From assembly GCF_003119195.2 (NCBI RefSeq), contig NZ_CP022256.1, positions 119,673 to 183,672 on the forward strand: a stretch of DNA of 64,000 bases. The letters run 5' to 3'. Of the stretch, positions 1-7,915 are shown one piece after another. A program made the position numbers and the translations under genes. The notes under the pieces are model-generated. The model saw only the letters and a list, made by a program, of their open reading frames with translations, made no database searches and had not been told where the DNA came from. The stretch comes from Azospirillum baldaniorum. Its GTDB lineage: Bacteria; Pseudomonadota; Alphaproteobacteria; Azospirillales; Azospirillaceae. The first letter of the stretch is position 1. Every line of letters starts with the position of its first letter.

Positions 1-1
1 G

Positions 2-1060
2 ATGCGCGAGTGCTTCGAAGAGACCATGCGCCGCGGGCTGATGGTCAACGGCGAATATTATGTCAGCATGGCCTACAAGCCGCTGCTGGACGCCGGACGC
101 CCGGTCACCGTGTTCCCGGTCGAGCATTTCATGCAGTGGGGCACGCCCCAGGATCTGCAGGAATACCGGTGGTTCTCCGACGCCTTCCGCCGCCAGGGCA
201 CGCCGGAGGCCGCGATCGCCCCCCGCCACGCCGGCACGGTCATGGTGCCGATGGCCGGGGCCGGTTCCCGCTTCGCGGCCCGCGGCTACACGCTGCCGAA
301 GCCGCTGGTGCCGGTGTCCGGACGGCCGATGGTCGAACAGGCCGTGCGCGACCTGCCGGACGCCGACCGGCGGCTGTTCGTCCTGCGCCGCGACATGCCC
401 GGCGCCGAGGCCTGCGCCGACGCCCTGCGGTCGGCCTTCGGCAACGCGGAGATCACCATGATCGACGCGCTGACCGACGGGCAGGCGCGCACCTGCCTGC
501 TGGGGCTGGACGGCGTCGACCTCGACCGGCCGCTGACCATCGGCGCCTGCGACAACGGCGTTCTCTATGACGCGGCGGCCTTCTCCGCCCTGATGGACGA
601 TCCGGAGACCGACGTGATCGTGTGGGGAGCCTGCGGCTATCCAGGCGCCTTGCGGGCGCCACAAATGTACGGCTGGATCGACGCCGGGGACGGCCGGGTC
701 CGCAATGTCTCGGTCAAGGTGCCGCTGGACGACCCGTCCCGCGACCCGGTGATCGTCGGCACCTTCACCTTCAAGCGGGCCGGCGACTTCAAGCGGGCGG
801 CGGAGCGCATGATCGCCGCCGACCGCCGGGTCAACGGCGAGTTCTACGTGGACAGCTGCATCAACGATGCGGTCGAGATGGGCCTGTCCGTGCGCCTGCT
901 GGAGGTCCACTCCTACCTGTGCTGGGGCACGCCCGACGACCTGGAAACCTACGCCTACTGGCAGTCCGCCTTCCACAAGTGGGCCAACCATCCCTACCGG
1001 CTGGAAGCGGACCCGGACGTCGCCGATGCCGGAGTCTCCGGCCAGCCGGCCTCCGCGTAA
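2..1060 (+). CDS. tandem sugar nucleotidyltransferase, 5'-truncated by the window edge
   Basis: NTP-transferase (GT-A fold) protein predicted to activate a sugar phosphate with an NTP in the cytoplasm. The frame is open from the first base, so the gene starts before the window. The visible part holds the tail of one nucleotidyltransferase domain (residues about 1-65, ending WGTPQDLQEY) and one complete second domain (about 78-335). The second domain has the nucleotide-binding start VPMAGAGSRFAARGYTLPKP, the GEFYVDS segment and the matching tail WGTPDDLETY. The two tails align, so the protein carries two tandem domains. The substrate cannot be read from the sequence. It is the first visible gene of a run of six on one strand; the next gene starts 20 nt downstream after a GAAAGGGG ribosome-binding site. 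The family call is firm, the substrate unknown. Confidence 0.8.
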   Translation: MRECFEETMRRGLMVNGEYYVSMAYKPLLDAGRPVTVFPVEHFMQWGTPQDLQEYRWFSDAFRRQGTPEAAIAPRHAGTVMVPMAGAGSRFAARGYTLPKPLVPVSGRPMVEQAVRDLPDADRRLFVLRRDMPGAEACADALRSAFGNAEITMIDALTDGQARTCLLGLDGVDLDRPLTIGACDNGVLYDAAAFSALMDDPETDVIVWGACGYPGALRAPQMYGWIDAGDGRVRNVSVKVPLDDPSRDPVIVGTFTFKRAGDFKRAAERMIAADRRVNGEFYVDSCINDAVEMGLSVRLLEVHSYLCWGTPDDLETYAYWQSAFHKWANHPYRLEADPDVADAGVSGQPASA

Positions 1061-1080
1061 CCGGGAAAGGGGTGGCGTTC

Positions 1081-1473
1081 ATGTCGTTGCAGCGTCAGGC
1101 CAGCCGCTTCCTGGTGGTCGGATCGACCACCGTGGCGATCGACATGGCGGTCTACACCCTGCTGCTGTGGCTGGGGGCGGCGGTGATGCCGGCCAAGGCG
1201 ACCGGCTTCGTCGCCGGCACGGTCTTCGCCTATTTCGCCAACCGCATGTGGACGTTCGGCGGCGCCAGGGGCGGGGTCCAGACGGTGCTCCGCTTCCTCG
1301 GGGTGTATCTGCTGGCTCTCGTCATCAACGTCGCGCTCAACAACGGCGTGATCCTGCTGGCGGGCACCGGCCCCTGGTCCATGGCGGCGGCCTTCCTGGT
1401 CGCCACCGGCGCGTCGGCCTGCTTCAACTTCGTCGGCATGCGCCACTTCGCATTTTCGGGGGAACGTCCGTGA
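1081..1473 (+). CDS. GtrA-family membrane protein
   Basis: Small polytopic protein of 130 residues with four predicted membrane helices, the usual size and shape for GtrA/DPMS3-type proteins. Members are thought to flip undecaprenyl-phosphate-linked sugars or to anchor a partner glycosyltransferase. Family-typical features are the FLVVGSTTVAIDMAVYTLLL start, the AYFANRMWTF segment after helix 2 and the final FNFVGMRHFAF. The ATG at 1081 follows a purine-rich ribosome-binding site. The stop overlaps the GTG start of the downstream GT2 gene by 4 nt, so GtrA and the GT2 are probably made together. A GtrA/GT2 pair is the normal arrangement for lipid-linked monosaccharide synthesis and flipping. 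Confidence 0.85.
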   Translation: MSLQRQASRFLVVGSTTVAIDMAVYTLLLWLGAAVMPAKATGFVAGTVFAYFANRMWTFGGARGGVQTVLRFLGVYLLALVINVALNNGVILLAGTGPWSMAAAFLVATGASACFNFVGMRHFAFSGERP

Positions 1474-2216
1474 GCACCTATTCCCTGGTCATTCCCTGCT
1501 ACAACGAGGCGCGGAACCTCCCCCTGCTGCTGGCCCGTGCCGGCGAGGCCTTCACCCGCCCGGACATCGAACTGGTGCTGGTGGACAACGGCTCCACCGA
1601 CGATTCCCCGGCGGTTCTGCAGGAGCTTCTGTCCCGCTACCCCTTCGCCCGCAGCGTGCGGGTGGAGGTCAACCAGGGCTACGGTTTCGGCATCCTGTCG
1701 GGCCTGCGCGCCGCGCGCGGTCGCGTGCTCGGCTGGACGCACGCCGACATGCAGACCGACCCCACCGATGCCCTGACCGGCTTCGCCCTGTTCGACGCGG
1801 CCCGCGATCCCGACCAGCTGTTCGTCAAGGGCCGGCGCCAGCACCGTCCCCTGGGCGACGCCGTCTTCACCGCCGGCATGGGGGTGTTCGAGACGGCGCT
1901 GCTGCGCCAGCCGCTGTGGGACATCAACGCCCAGCCGACCCTGTTCGGCCGCGGCTTCTTCGAGACCTGGGACAATCCGCCGCACGACTTCTCGCTCGAT
2001 CTCTACGCCTTCTACACGGCGCGGGCCGCCGGGCTGGAGGTGAAGCGGTTCCCCGTGCTGTTCGGCAAGCGCGCCCACGGCACCTCGCACTGGAACATCA
2101 ACTGGCGGGCGAAGGTGAAGTTCATCCGCCGCACCCTCGACTACAGCCTCCGCCTGCGCGCCGCCCTGAGCGAGCCCCGGAGCAAGCCCGAGAGCAAGCC
2201 CGAGAGCACGTCATGA
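1470..2216 (+). CDS. family 2 glycosyltransferase (polyprenyl-phosphate sugar transferase type)
   Basis: GT2 enzyme of 248 residues. The start is a GTG overlapping the gtrA stop, giving VSTYSLVIPCYNEARNLPLL, a textbook GT2 opening; the next in-frame ATG would remove it. Catalytic landmarks are LVLVDNGSTDDS (nucleotide-binding Asp) and GWTHADMQTDP in the DXD region, in a domain of about 230 residues. There are no strong C-terminal membrane helices, unlike longer dolichyl-phosphate mannose synthase homologues. The neighbouring GtrA suggests it charges a polyprenyl phosphate with a sugar for periplasmic transfer; the sugar is unknown. The stop overlaps the next ATG (ATGA). Confidence 0.85.
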   Translation: MSTYSLVIPCYNEARNLPLLLARAGEAFTRPDIELVLVDNGSTDDSPAVLQELLSRYPFARSVRVEVNQGYGFGILSGLRAARGRVLGWTHADMQTDPTDALTGFALFDAARDPDQLFVKGRRQHRPLGDAVFTAGMGVFETALLRQPLWDINAQPTLFGRGFFETWDNPPHDFSLDLYAFYTARAAGLEVKRFPVLFGKRAHGTSHWNINWRAKVKFIRRTLDYSLRLRAALSEPRSKPESKPESTS

Positions 2217-2797
2217 AGATCATCCGCCACCGCCGCAACACGTTTGCCGAGCTTCAGGCCACCCCCACCGACCTGGGGATCGAGGTCGACATCCGCAGCC
2301 AAGGCACGGAGCTGGTGATCCACCACGATCCCTTCGTGCCCGGCGAGCCGTTCGAGGCTTGGATCGCCGCCTACCGCCACGGCACGCTCATCCTCAACGT
2401 CAAGGAGGAGGGGCTGGAGACGCGCCTGCTGGCGCTGATGGAGCGGCACGGCATCACCGACTTCTTCTTCCTGGACCAGTCCTTCCCCTTCCTGGTCAAG
2501 ACCGCGAACCAGGGCGAGCGCCGCTGCGCGGTGCGGGTGTCGGAGTTCGAATCCGTCGACACCGCGCTGACGCTGGCCGGGCGCATCGAGTGGGTGTGGG
2601 TGGACTGCTTCACCCGCTTCCCGCTCGACGCCGCCCAGGCGGCCCGCCTGCAGGACGCCGGGCTGAAGCTGTGCCTGGTCTCGCCCGAGCTGCAAGGCCG
2701 CGGAACCGCGGGGATCGCCGACATGCGCCGGCTGCTGGAGCGTGAAGGCATCGTCGCCGAGGCTGTCTGCACGAAGGAACCCGAGGCATGGCGCTGA
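2213..2797 (+). CDS. small GDPD/PI-PLC-like phosphodiesterase domain protein
   Basis: Protein of 194 residues resembling a compact glycerophosphodiester phosphodiesterase-type TIM barrel, shorter than the usual 240-300. Recognisable elements are HRRNTFAEL near the N terminus (counterpart of the HRG...NT motif), IEVDIRS (the metal-binding E-x-D) and VIHHDPF (the HD motif). No signal peptide is visible, so it is probably cytoplasmic. It starts at the ATGA overlap with the GT2 gene and runs 10 nt into the next gene. In this operon it might hydrolyse or transfer a glycerol- or sugar-phosphodiester. The family call rests on motifs read by eye; the real substrate is unknown. Confidence 0.65.
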   Translation: MKIIRHRRNTFAELQATPTDLGIEVDIRSQGTELVIHHDPFVPGEPFEAWIAAYRHGTLILNVKEEGLETRLLALMERHGITDFFFLDQSFPFLVKTANQGERRCAVRVSEFESVDTALTLAGRIEWVWVDCFTRFPLDAAQAARLQDAGLKLCLVSPELQGRGTAGIADMRRLLEREGIVAEAVCTKEPEAWR

Positions 2798-4875
2798 TCC
2801 CGTCCGGTCTGGCCACATCCGGTCTGGCGCGCGATCCCTGGTTCCTGACGGGTCTGGCGGTGCGGGGCCTTCTGCTGGCCTTCCTCGCGCCGCACATCCA
2901 GGAAACGTGGTTCGTTCCCTTCCTCACCGGGGCCATCCAGTCGCCGGCTCTCGACCCATGGTCGGCCTTCCTGGCCGCCGGGGGCGATTCCCTGAGCTTC
3001 CCCTACGGCCCGGTCATGATGGCGGCCTTCCTGCCGCTGGTCCTGGCCGGCTGGCTGGTGGGGCTGCCGTTCGGCGCCGAGGTGGTTCTGGCCGGGCTGG
3101 GGCTCCGCCTGACGCTTCTGGCCTTCGACGCTGCCGGCTATCTGGTCCTCCGGCGGATGTTCCCGGAGCGAGGCGCGCTGCTGACCCTGGGCTACTGGCT
3201 GTCGCCCCTGGTGCTGTACATCACCTACTGGCACGGCCAGATCGACATCGTGCCGGTCGTGATCATGGTCGCCGCGTTCATGATGATCGGCGAGCACCGG
3301 TTCCGCGAGGCCGGGCTGTTGCTGGCCCTGGCCTGCGCCGCCAAGCTCAGCATGCTGCTGGCGCTGCCGTTCCTCGGCATCTACCTGTGGCAGAACAAGC
3401 GGCTGCGCAGCGGCTTCGTGCCTTTCGCCGGGGTCTTCGCCGGCATCCTGGCGGTGCTGGGGCTGCTTCCCCTGCTGTCCTCCGGCTACCGCGACATGGT
3501 GATGGAGACGCCGGAGGCCGCCAAGCTGTACTGGCTGTCGCTGCCGCAGACGGACGGCCTGGTCATCTATCTGGCGCCGCTGGCCTTCGCGCTGATGGTC
3601 TACGCGATGTGGCGGCTGCGGCGGACCAACTTCTCGCTGCTCCTGTCGATGACCGGGGTGTCGTTCCTGATCGTGGTGCTGATGACGCCGGCGTCGCCCG
3701 GCTGGTATCTGTGGGCTCTGCCCTTCCTGATCGTCTACCAGATCGGCGCGGACCGGGTGGGCTGGTGGCTGGTCGCCCTCTTCTCCGCCATGGTCGTGCC
3801 GCTGCTGGCGCTGACCGCCTCCGGCCCCCGCCTGCCGCTGCTGGGAGCCGATCTCAGCCTGCCGCACCTGCTGTCGTCCCACGCCCATTCGGTGTGGCTG
3901 ACCGCGGTGGTCGCGGTCGGCTGCGTGCTGGCCATCCGCCTGTTCCGCAACGGCATCCAGCGCAACGACTATTTCCGCCTCAGCCGCGGTCCTCTGGCCA
4001 TCGGCATCGCCGGCGATTCCGGCGCCGGGAAGGACACGCTGGCGGCGGCGCTCGAAGGGCTGTTCGGGCGCCATTCGGTCCAGCACATCCTGGGCGACGG
4101 CTATCACAAATGGGCGCGGGGCGCTCCGATGTGGCGGGCGGTCACGCACCTGAACCCGCGGGCCAACGATCTGCCCCGGCTGAGCGAGCATGTGCACGCC
4201 ACCCTCGACGGGCGCGACGCGGTCGGCCAGATCTACGACCATCACACCGGCCGCTTCAGCCCGCCGGTCAGGCTGGCCAGCAACGACGTGCTGCTGATCT
4301 CCGGCCTGCACACGCTGCTGCCGCCGGCCTTGGTGGAGCGGCTGCACGTCCGCATCTTCCTGGAGACGGACGAGGAGCTTCGCTTCTTCTGGAAGATGCG
4401 GCGCGACGTCGCCAAGCGCGGGCACGATCCGGCCGCGGTGCGCGCGCAGATGGCCCGCCGCAAGCCCGACAGCGACGCCTACATCAAGCCCCAGATGGCC
4501 AACGCCGACCTCGTGTTCCAGGTGGCCGCGGTCAATCCCGAGCATCTGTCCCGTCCGAAGGGCGACCCTATTCCGTTGAAGCTCCGCGTGATCGTCCGCG
4601 ACAGCCTGTACACGGAGCGCCTGACCAAGGCCCTGATCGCCATCTGCGGCGTGCATCTGGATCTGGACTTCCCGGACGAGGGCCAGACGGTGGACATGAC
4701 CATCGAGGGCGACGTCTGGGCCGAGGACATCGGCCTGGCCGCGGCGAATCTCGTCCCCCATCTGGACGAGCTTCTGGACGTGCAGCCGCACTGGCATTCC
4801 AACATGCTGGGCGTGATGCAGCTGATCGTCCTCATGCAGATCGACGAAAACCTTCGCAGACGGGTCGCGAAATGA
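2788..4875 (+). CDS. fusion: polytopic GT-C-like membrane domain plus uridine-kinase-like P-loop domain
   Basis: A protein of 695 residues with two unlike halves. Residues about 1-385 hold roughly ten hydrophobic helices with loops typical of GT-C mannosyltransferase-like proteins, including LVLYITYWHGQIDIVPV and LMTPASPGWYLWALPFL. Residues about 400-590 form a P-loop kinase of the uridine kinase/phosphoribulokinase type: Walker A GIAGDSGAGKDT (Lys about 415), ILGDGYHKW (about 434-442), YDHHTGRF and LLISGLHTLL. About 100 further residues follow. The GT-C-like half would act at the membrane with a lipid-linked sugar and the kinase half lies in the cytosol. The start overlaps the GDPD-like gene and the stop overlaps the HAD gene (ATGA). 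I know of no described enzyme with this pairing. The domain assignments are good, the joint reaction is unknown. Confidence 0.75.
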   Translation: MALIPSGLATSGLARDPWFLTGLAVRGLLLAFLAPHIQETWFVPFLTGAIQSPALDPWSAFLAAGGDSLSFPYGPVMMAAFLPLVLAGWLVGLPFGAEVVLAGLGLRLTLLAFDAAGYLVLRRMFPERGALLTLGYWLSPLVLYITYWHGQIDIVPVVIMVAAFMMIGEHRFREAGLLLALACAAKLSMLLALPFLGIYLWQNKRLRSGFVPFAGVFAGILAVLGLLPLLSSGYRDMVMETPEAAKLYWLSLPQTDGLVIYLAPLAFALMVYAMWRLRRTNFSLLLSMTGVSFLIVVLMTPASPGWYLWALPFLIVYQIGADRVGWWLVALFSAMVVPLLALTASGPRLPLLGADLSLPHLLSSHAHSVWLTAVVAVGCVLAIRLFRNGIQRNDYFRLSRGPLAIGIAGDSGAGKDTLAAALEGLFGRHSVQHILGDGYHKWARGAPMWRAVTHLNPRANDLPRLSEHVHATLDGRDAVGQIYDHHTGRFSPPVRLASNDVLLISGLHTLLPPALVERLHVRIFLETDEELRFFWKMRRDVAKRGHDPAAVRAQMARRKPDSDAYIKPQMANADLVFQVAAVNPEHLSRPKGDPIPLKLRVIVRDSLYTERLTKALIAICGVHLDLDFPDEGQTVDMTIEGDVWAEDIGLAAANLVPHLDELLDVQPHWHSNMLGVMQLIVLMQIDENLRRRVAK

Positions 4876-5723
4876 CACTCTCCTTCACCCGCCCAGAGGC
4901 GTTCGCCACTCCTCCCGAAGCCATCGTCTTCGACACGGACAACAACCTCTACGCCTACGACCCGGCCCATGCGGAGGCGACGGAGGCTGCCGAGCGCAAG
5001 GCCTGCAAGTTGTTCGGCCTGTCGCGCAAGGAGTTCCACGACGCCTTCACCGTCGCCCGCCGGGAAGTAAAGGACCGGCTGGGCAAGACCGCCGGGTCCC
5101 ACAGCCGCCTTCTCTATTTCCAGCGCACGATCGAGCTGCTGGGCATGAAGACGCAGCTCCTGGCGACGCTCGACATCGAACAGACCTACTGGCGGACCTT
5201 CCTGCACGCCAGCACCCTGTTCCCGGACGTCAAGGAGTTCCTGCTCGATCTCCGCTCGCTCGGCATCAAGACGGCGATCGTGACCGATCTCACCGCCCAG
5301 ATCCAGTTCCGCAAGATCATCTATTTCGGCCTCGACGACTATTTCGACTACGTCGTCACCTCGGAGGAGGCCGGCCACGACAAGCCGCACGCGGCTCCCT
5401 TCCAGCTCGCCGTGGACAAGCTGGGCGTGCCGCCGCAGCGGTGCTGGATGATCGGGGACAATCCCGTGGCCGACGTCCAGGGCGGCCGCGCCTTCGGCAT
5501 GATCACCCTGCAGAAGCGCCACGCGGGCGTGAAGATCGCCGAGGGGGATCAGGCGGCGGACGCGGTGTTCGACGAGTTCGGCGAGCTGCGCCGCCTGTTC
5601 GTGCAGCGCGGCTGGATGAAGCCGGTGCCGGACGGTACCCCGCATGGGCTTCCGGAAACCCCCATCATGCAGACGGGCGGGCGCAGCCAGCTCGCCGATG
5701 CGGAACGGTTGCCGCACTCCTGA
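4872..5723 (+). CDS. HAD-superfamily hydrolase
   Basis: Predicted cytoplasmic phosphatase of 283 residues. All four HAD motifs are visible: I, IVFDTDNNLY (nucleophile and acid Asp); II, TAIVTD; III, the Lys of GHDKPHAAPF; IV, WMIGDNPVADV. The helical cap lies between motifs I and II. The C-terminal tail of about 40 residues is Pro/Gly-rich and not conserved in appearance. It starts at an ATGA overlap with the kinase fusion and ends the operon in front of a hairpin. It probably removes the phosphate from an intermediate made by the upstream kinase or nucleotidyltransferase. It is not an obvious GmhB: its motif spacing and neighbours differ, and the heptose genes lie 45 kb away. Confidence 0.8.
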   Translation: MTLSFTRPEAFATPPEAIVFDTDNNLYAYDPAHAEATEAAERKACKLFGLSRKEFHDAFTVARREVKDRLGKTAGSHSRLLYFQRTIELLGMKTQLLATLDIEQTYWRTFLHASTLFPDVKEFLLDLRSLGIKTAIVTDLTAQIQFRKIIYFGLDDYFDYVVTSEEAGHDKPHAAPFQLAVDKLGVPPQRCWMIGDNPVADVQGGRAFGMITLQKRHAGVKIAEGDQAADAVFDEFGELRRLFVQRGWMKPVPDGTPHGLPETPIMQTGGRSQLADAERLPHS

Positions 5724-5729
5724 AGCGGG

Positions 5730-5763
5730 CGGGCGAACGGCGGGGCTCCCGGCTGTTCGCCCG
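5730..5763. terminator. hairpin between convergent genes
   Basis: Arms 5730-5741 (CGGGCGAACGGC) and 5752-5763 (GCTGTTCGCCCG) pair over 12 bp with one mismatch, with a 10-nt loop. It sits in the 66-bp gap between the converging HAD and ABC-ATPase genes. There is no T-tract, so it could end transcription in either direction, probably with factor help. Confidence 0.5.
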
Positions 5764-5789
5764 GCGGGGGCTTTCGTCGATGACGGGCG

Positions 5790-6566
5790 CTACAGCGCCA
5801 TGGTGGTGAGGCTGGGAAGGCCCGTCTTCTCGTTGTAGGCCTCCAGAACCTCGTCGACCGGGCCGAAGCGCACGATGGTCCCATGGTCGAGCCACAGGAT
5901 TTTGTTGCACAGCCGCCGCAGCACGTTCTCCATGTGCGAGGCGACGACCATGATGCTGGCCCGGTTGACGAATCCTTCGGCCCGGCGCTGCGCCTTTTCC
6001 AGGAACTTCACGTCGCTGACGGCGATCCATTCGTCCATCAGCAGGATTTCCGGGTCCACCGCGGTCGCCGCGGCGAAGGCCAGACGCAGCGTCATGCCGG
6101 AGGAATAGGTGCGCACCGGCAGGTTCAGATAGTCGCCGAGTTCGGTGAAGGCGGCGATGTCGTCCATCTTGCGCTCGATCTCGGCGGGGGAGATGCCGAA
6201 ATAGGCGGCGCGCATGCGGATGTTGTCGTAGCCCGACGCATCCATGTCCATGCCGAGCCCCAGATCGAACAGCGGGGTCACCCGCCCTTCGACCCGGATG
6301 CGCCCGCCGGTCGGTTCGTAGACGCCGGCGAGCACCCGCAGGAAGGTCGTCTTGCCGGCGCCGTTGCCGCCGATCAGCCCCAGCCGGTCGCCGTGCTCCA
6401 GCGTCAGGGACAGGTCGTTCAAGGCGTTCACGGTGATCCGGTCGTGCGCATCGTAGCGCAGGGCTCCGCTCGTGGAGGAGCGCAGCAAGGTCTTTTTCAA
6501 GGACCGCGCGCCGCCCTGGTAGAGCACGAAGTTGACCGAGACGTTGTCGAGGCGAATGTTAGCCAT
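5790..6566 (-). CDS. polysaccharide ABC exporter, ATP-binding subunit (KpsT/Wzt type, short form)
   Basis: ATPase of 258 residues that would power export of a lipid-linked polysaccharide across the inner membrane. Walker A is GLIGGNGAGKTT (Lys 72), the signature is TYSSGMTLRL (153-162) and Walker B is ILLMDEW (Asp 178), followed by a conserved-type switch His in VVASHMENVL. The YSSGM form of the signature is typical of O-antigen/capsule/teichoic-acid exporters. It lacks the C-terminal carbohydrate-recognition domain seen in the second Wzt here (41248-42471). The start is set at MANIRLDNVSVNF; upstream in-frame sequence runs into the permease gene. It lies 5 nt after the permease stop, forming one operon. 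Confidence 0.9.
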   Translation of the reverse strand: MANIRLDNVSVNFVLYQGGARSLKKTLLRSSTSGALRYDAHDRITVNALNDLSLTLEHGDRLGLIGGNGAGKTTFLRVLAGVYEPTGGRIRVEGRVTPLFDLGLGMDMDASGYDNIRMRAAYFGISPAEIERKMDDIAAFTELGDYLNLPVRTYSSGMTLRLAFAAATAVDPEILLMDEWIAVSDVKFLEKAQRRAEGFVNRASIMVVASHMENVLRRLCNKILWLDHGTIVRFGPVDEVLEAYNEKTGLPSLTTMAL

Positions 6567-6571
6567 GGGAC

Positions 6572-7387
6572 TCACAGCCAGTAGGCGATGCGCTTGCGGA
6601 AGCGCGCGTAGCACAGGAAGGTGAAGGTCCAGCCGGCGAGCGCCAGCAGGATCACTACGACCCAGCTCGTCCAACTCGGTGCCGAGCCGAGCAGCGGCGC
6701 GCGGATGAGTTCGATGATGTGATAAAGCGGGTTCAGGACGACAAGGCCGCGGCGCTCGCCCATCAGCTCCGGCTTCCACATCACCGGCGTAACGAAGAAC
6801 AGAAGCTGGATGACGCTGGCGATGATCAGGGGCACGTCACGGAACCGGGTGCAGATCATGCCGAACAGCAGCATGATCCACAGCGCGTTCACCGCCAGAA
6901 GACCGATCCCGAAGAAGGCCAGAAGCCCCACCGCGCCCGGCCAGATACCGAAGATGGCCGCGACCACGGCGAAGATGACGATGTTGTGCGCGTAGATGAT
7001 CAGGTTGCGCCACAGGATGCGCAGCACATGCACCGACATCGGAATGCGGACGTTCTTGATGAGCGCCTCCAGCTCGACGAAGCTCATGCAGCCTTCGTTG
7101 AGGATGGCCGCGATCAGCGTCCAGGTGGCCAGGCTGATGGACAGGAACGGCAGGTAGTTCTGCAGGTCCAGTTGGAACAGCGTGCCGTAGACCAGCCCCA
7201 GGCTTCCCACCAGAACGGCCATGCTGAGCGTCAGCCAGAAGGGGCCGAGGACCGAACGGCGATAACGCTTGCGGATGTCGTGCCAGCCCAGCGTGCTCCA
7301 CAGCGTCCAGCGCTTCAATCCCTCGGCGAGATCGTCGCGCGCGCGCGCGACCTCGCTGCGGTCGCCGGAATCAAAGACAACACTCAT
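6572..7387 (-). CDS. polysaccharide ABC exporter, permease subunit (KpsM/Wzm type)
   Basis: ABC-2 type permease of 271 residues with six predicted membrane helices. The cytoplasmic N terminus contains the family motif WHDIRKRYRRSVLGPFWLTL and the C-terminal part contains LNPLYHIIELIRAPLLG, both typical of O-antigen and capsule exporters. It forms a heteromeric pore with the ATPase encoded 5 nt downstream. No glycosyltransferase is in the same operon, so its cargo must come from genes nearby, for example the GDP-fucose block transcribed divergently. Confidence 0.9.
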   Translation of the reverse strand: MSVVFDSGDRSEVARARDDLAEGLKRWTLWSTLGWHDIRKRYRRSVLGPFWLTLSMAVLVGSLGLVYGTLFQLDLQNYLPFLSISLATWTLIAAILNEGCMSFVELEALIKNVRIPMSVHVLRILWRNLIIYAHNIVIFAVVAAIFGIWPGAVGLLAFFGIGLLAVNALWIMLLFGMICTRFRDVPLIIASVIQLLFFVTPVMWKPELMGERRGLVVLNPLYHIIELIRAPLLGSAPSWTSWVVVILLALAGWTFTFLCYARFRKRIAYWL

Positions 7388-7915
7388 TCCACAGGCCTAT
7401 TGGCGTTTATCGGCGGCGTTTGCCGGAGGCGCTCCTCGGGGCGAACGCCGGGAGGACATACGGCGGGCGGGGCCATGACGATCGCCATATCCCCACCCGC
7501 CGTCCAGCGCGACATTGCCAGCCGTACTCCCGGTCTTCAATCGAAACCTTCACGCCGCCATCCCCGCCCCCCAAGAGGCTGGGGTGATTCATCGTGACAT
7601 CCCGTGGCCTGTACAACAGCGCATGATTATCAATGTTGACTTCAAGGTATTGACCAAGCGTTCAGCGGCTCTGTGTGAATTTCGCGTCTCCTGAAGTCCC
7701 TTGCTTTACAAGGTCTATGAACGAGGGTATGAGGGTAGCCGCGTTTCACAGGCAAGGCTGCGGGGACCGCAGCGGATGGTTTGACGCGCGTTCCTTCGTG
7801 ACGCACGACCTTGGTCCGCGGCGCCTGAATGGCATGAAGGAACGCAGCCGGCGGGAAACACGGCCTTCAGCCCCCGGCCAACGATGCAAGGCGACAAAAA
7901 CGTAGGTAGTTTGCA
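7388..7915. promoter_or_regulatory. divergent intergenic region between the ABC exporter and gmd
   Basis: A 528-bp gap with no convincing gene. It should hold promoters for both the exporter (-) and gmd (+). Around 7621-7680 the base composition falls and two TTGAC boxes (7635 and 7650) lie 15 bp apart, either of which could be a -35 element, but no good -10 partner was found. The segment 7681-7910 is GC-rich and featureless apart from a purine-rich site (AGGTAG) just before gmd. Confidence 0.3.

Noticed and set aside
2371..4878. Very long antisense reading frame opposite the GT-C/kinase fusion
   Set aside because: High GC content gives long stop-free frames on the opposite strand. Its protein is rich in Gln, Arg, His and Pro with no domain, and the sense frames show clear motifs.
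4872..5723. HAD protein as the missing GmhB of the heptose pathway
   Set aside because: GmhB has a characteristic small size and Cys-containing zinc loop that are not seen here, and the gene belongs to another operon.
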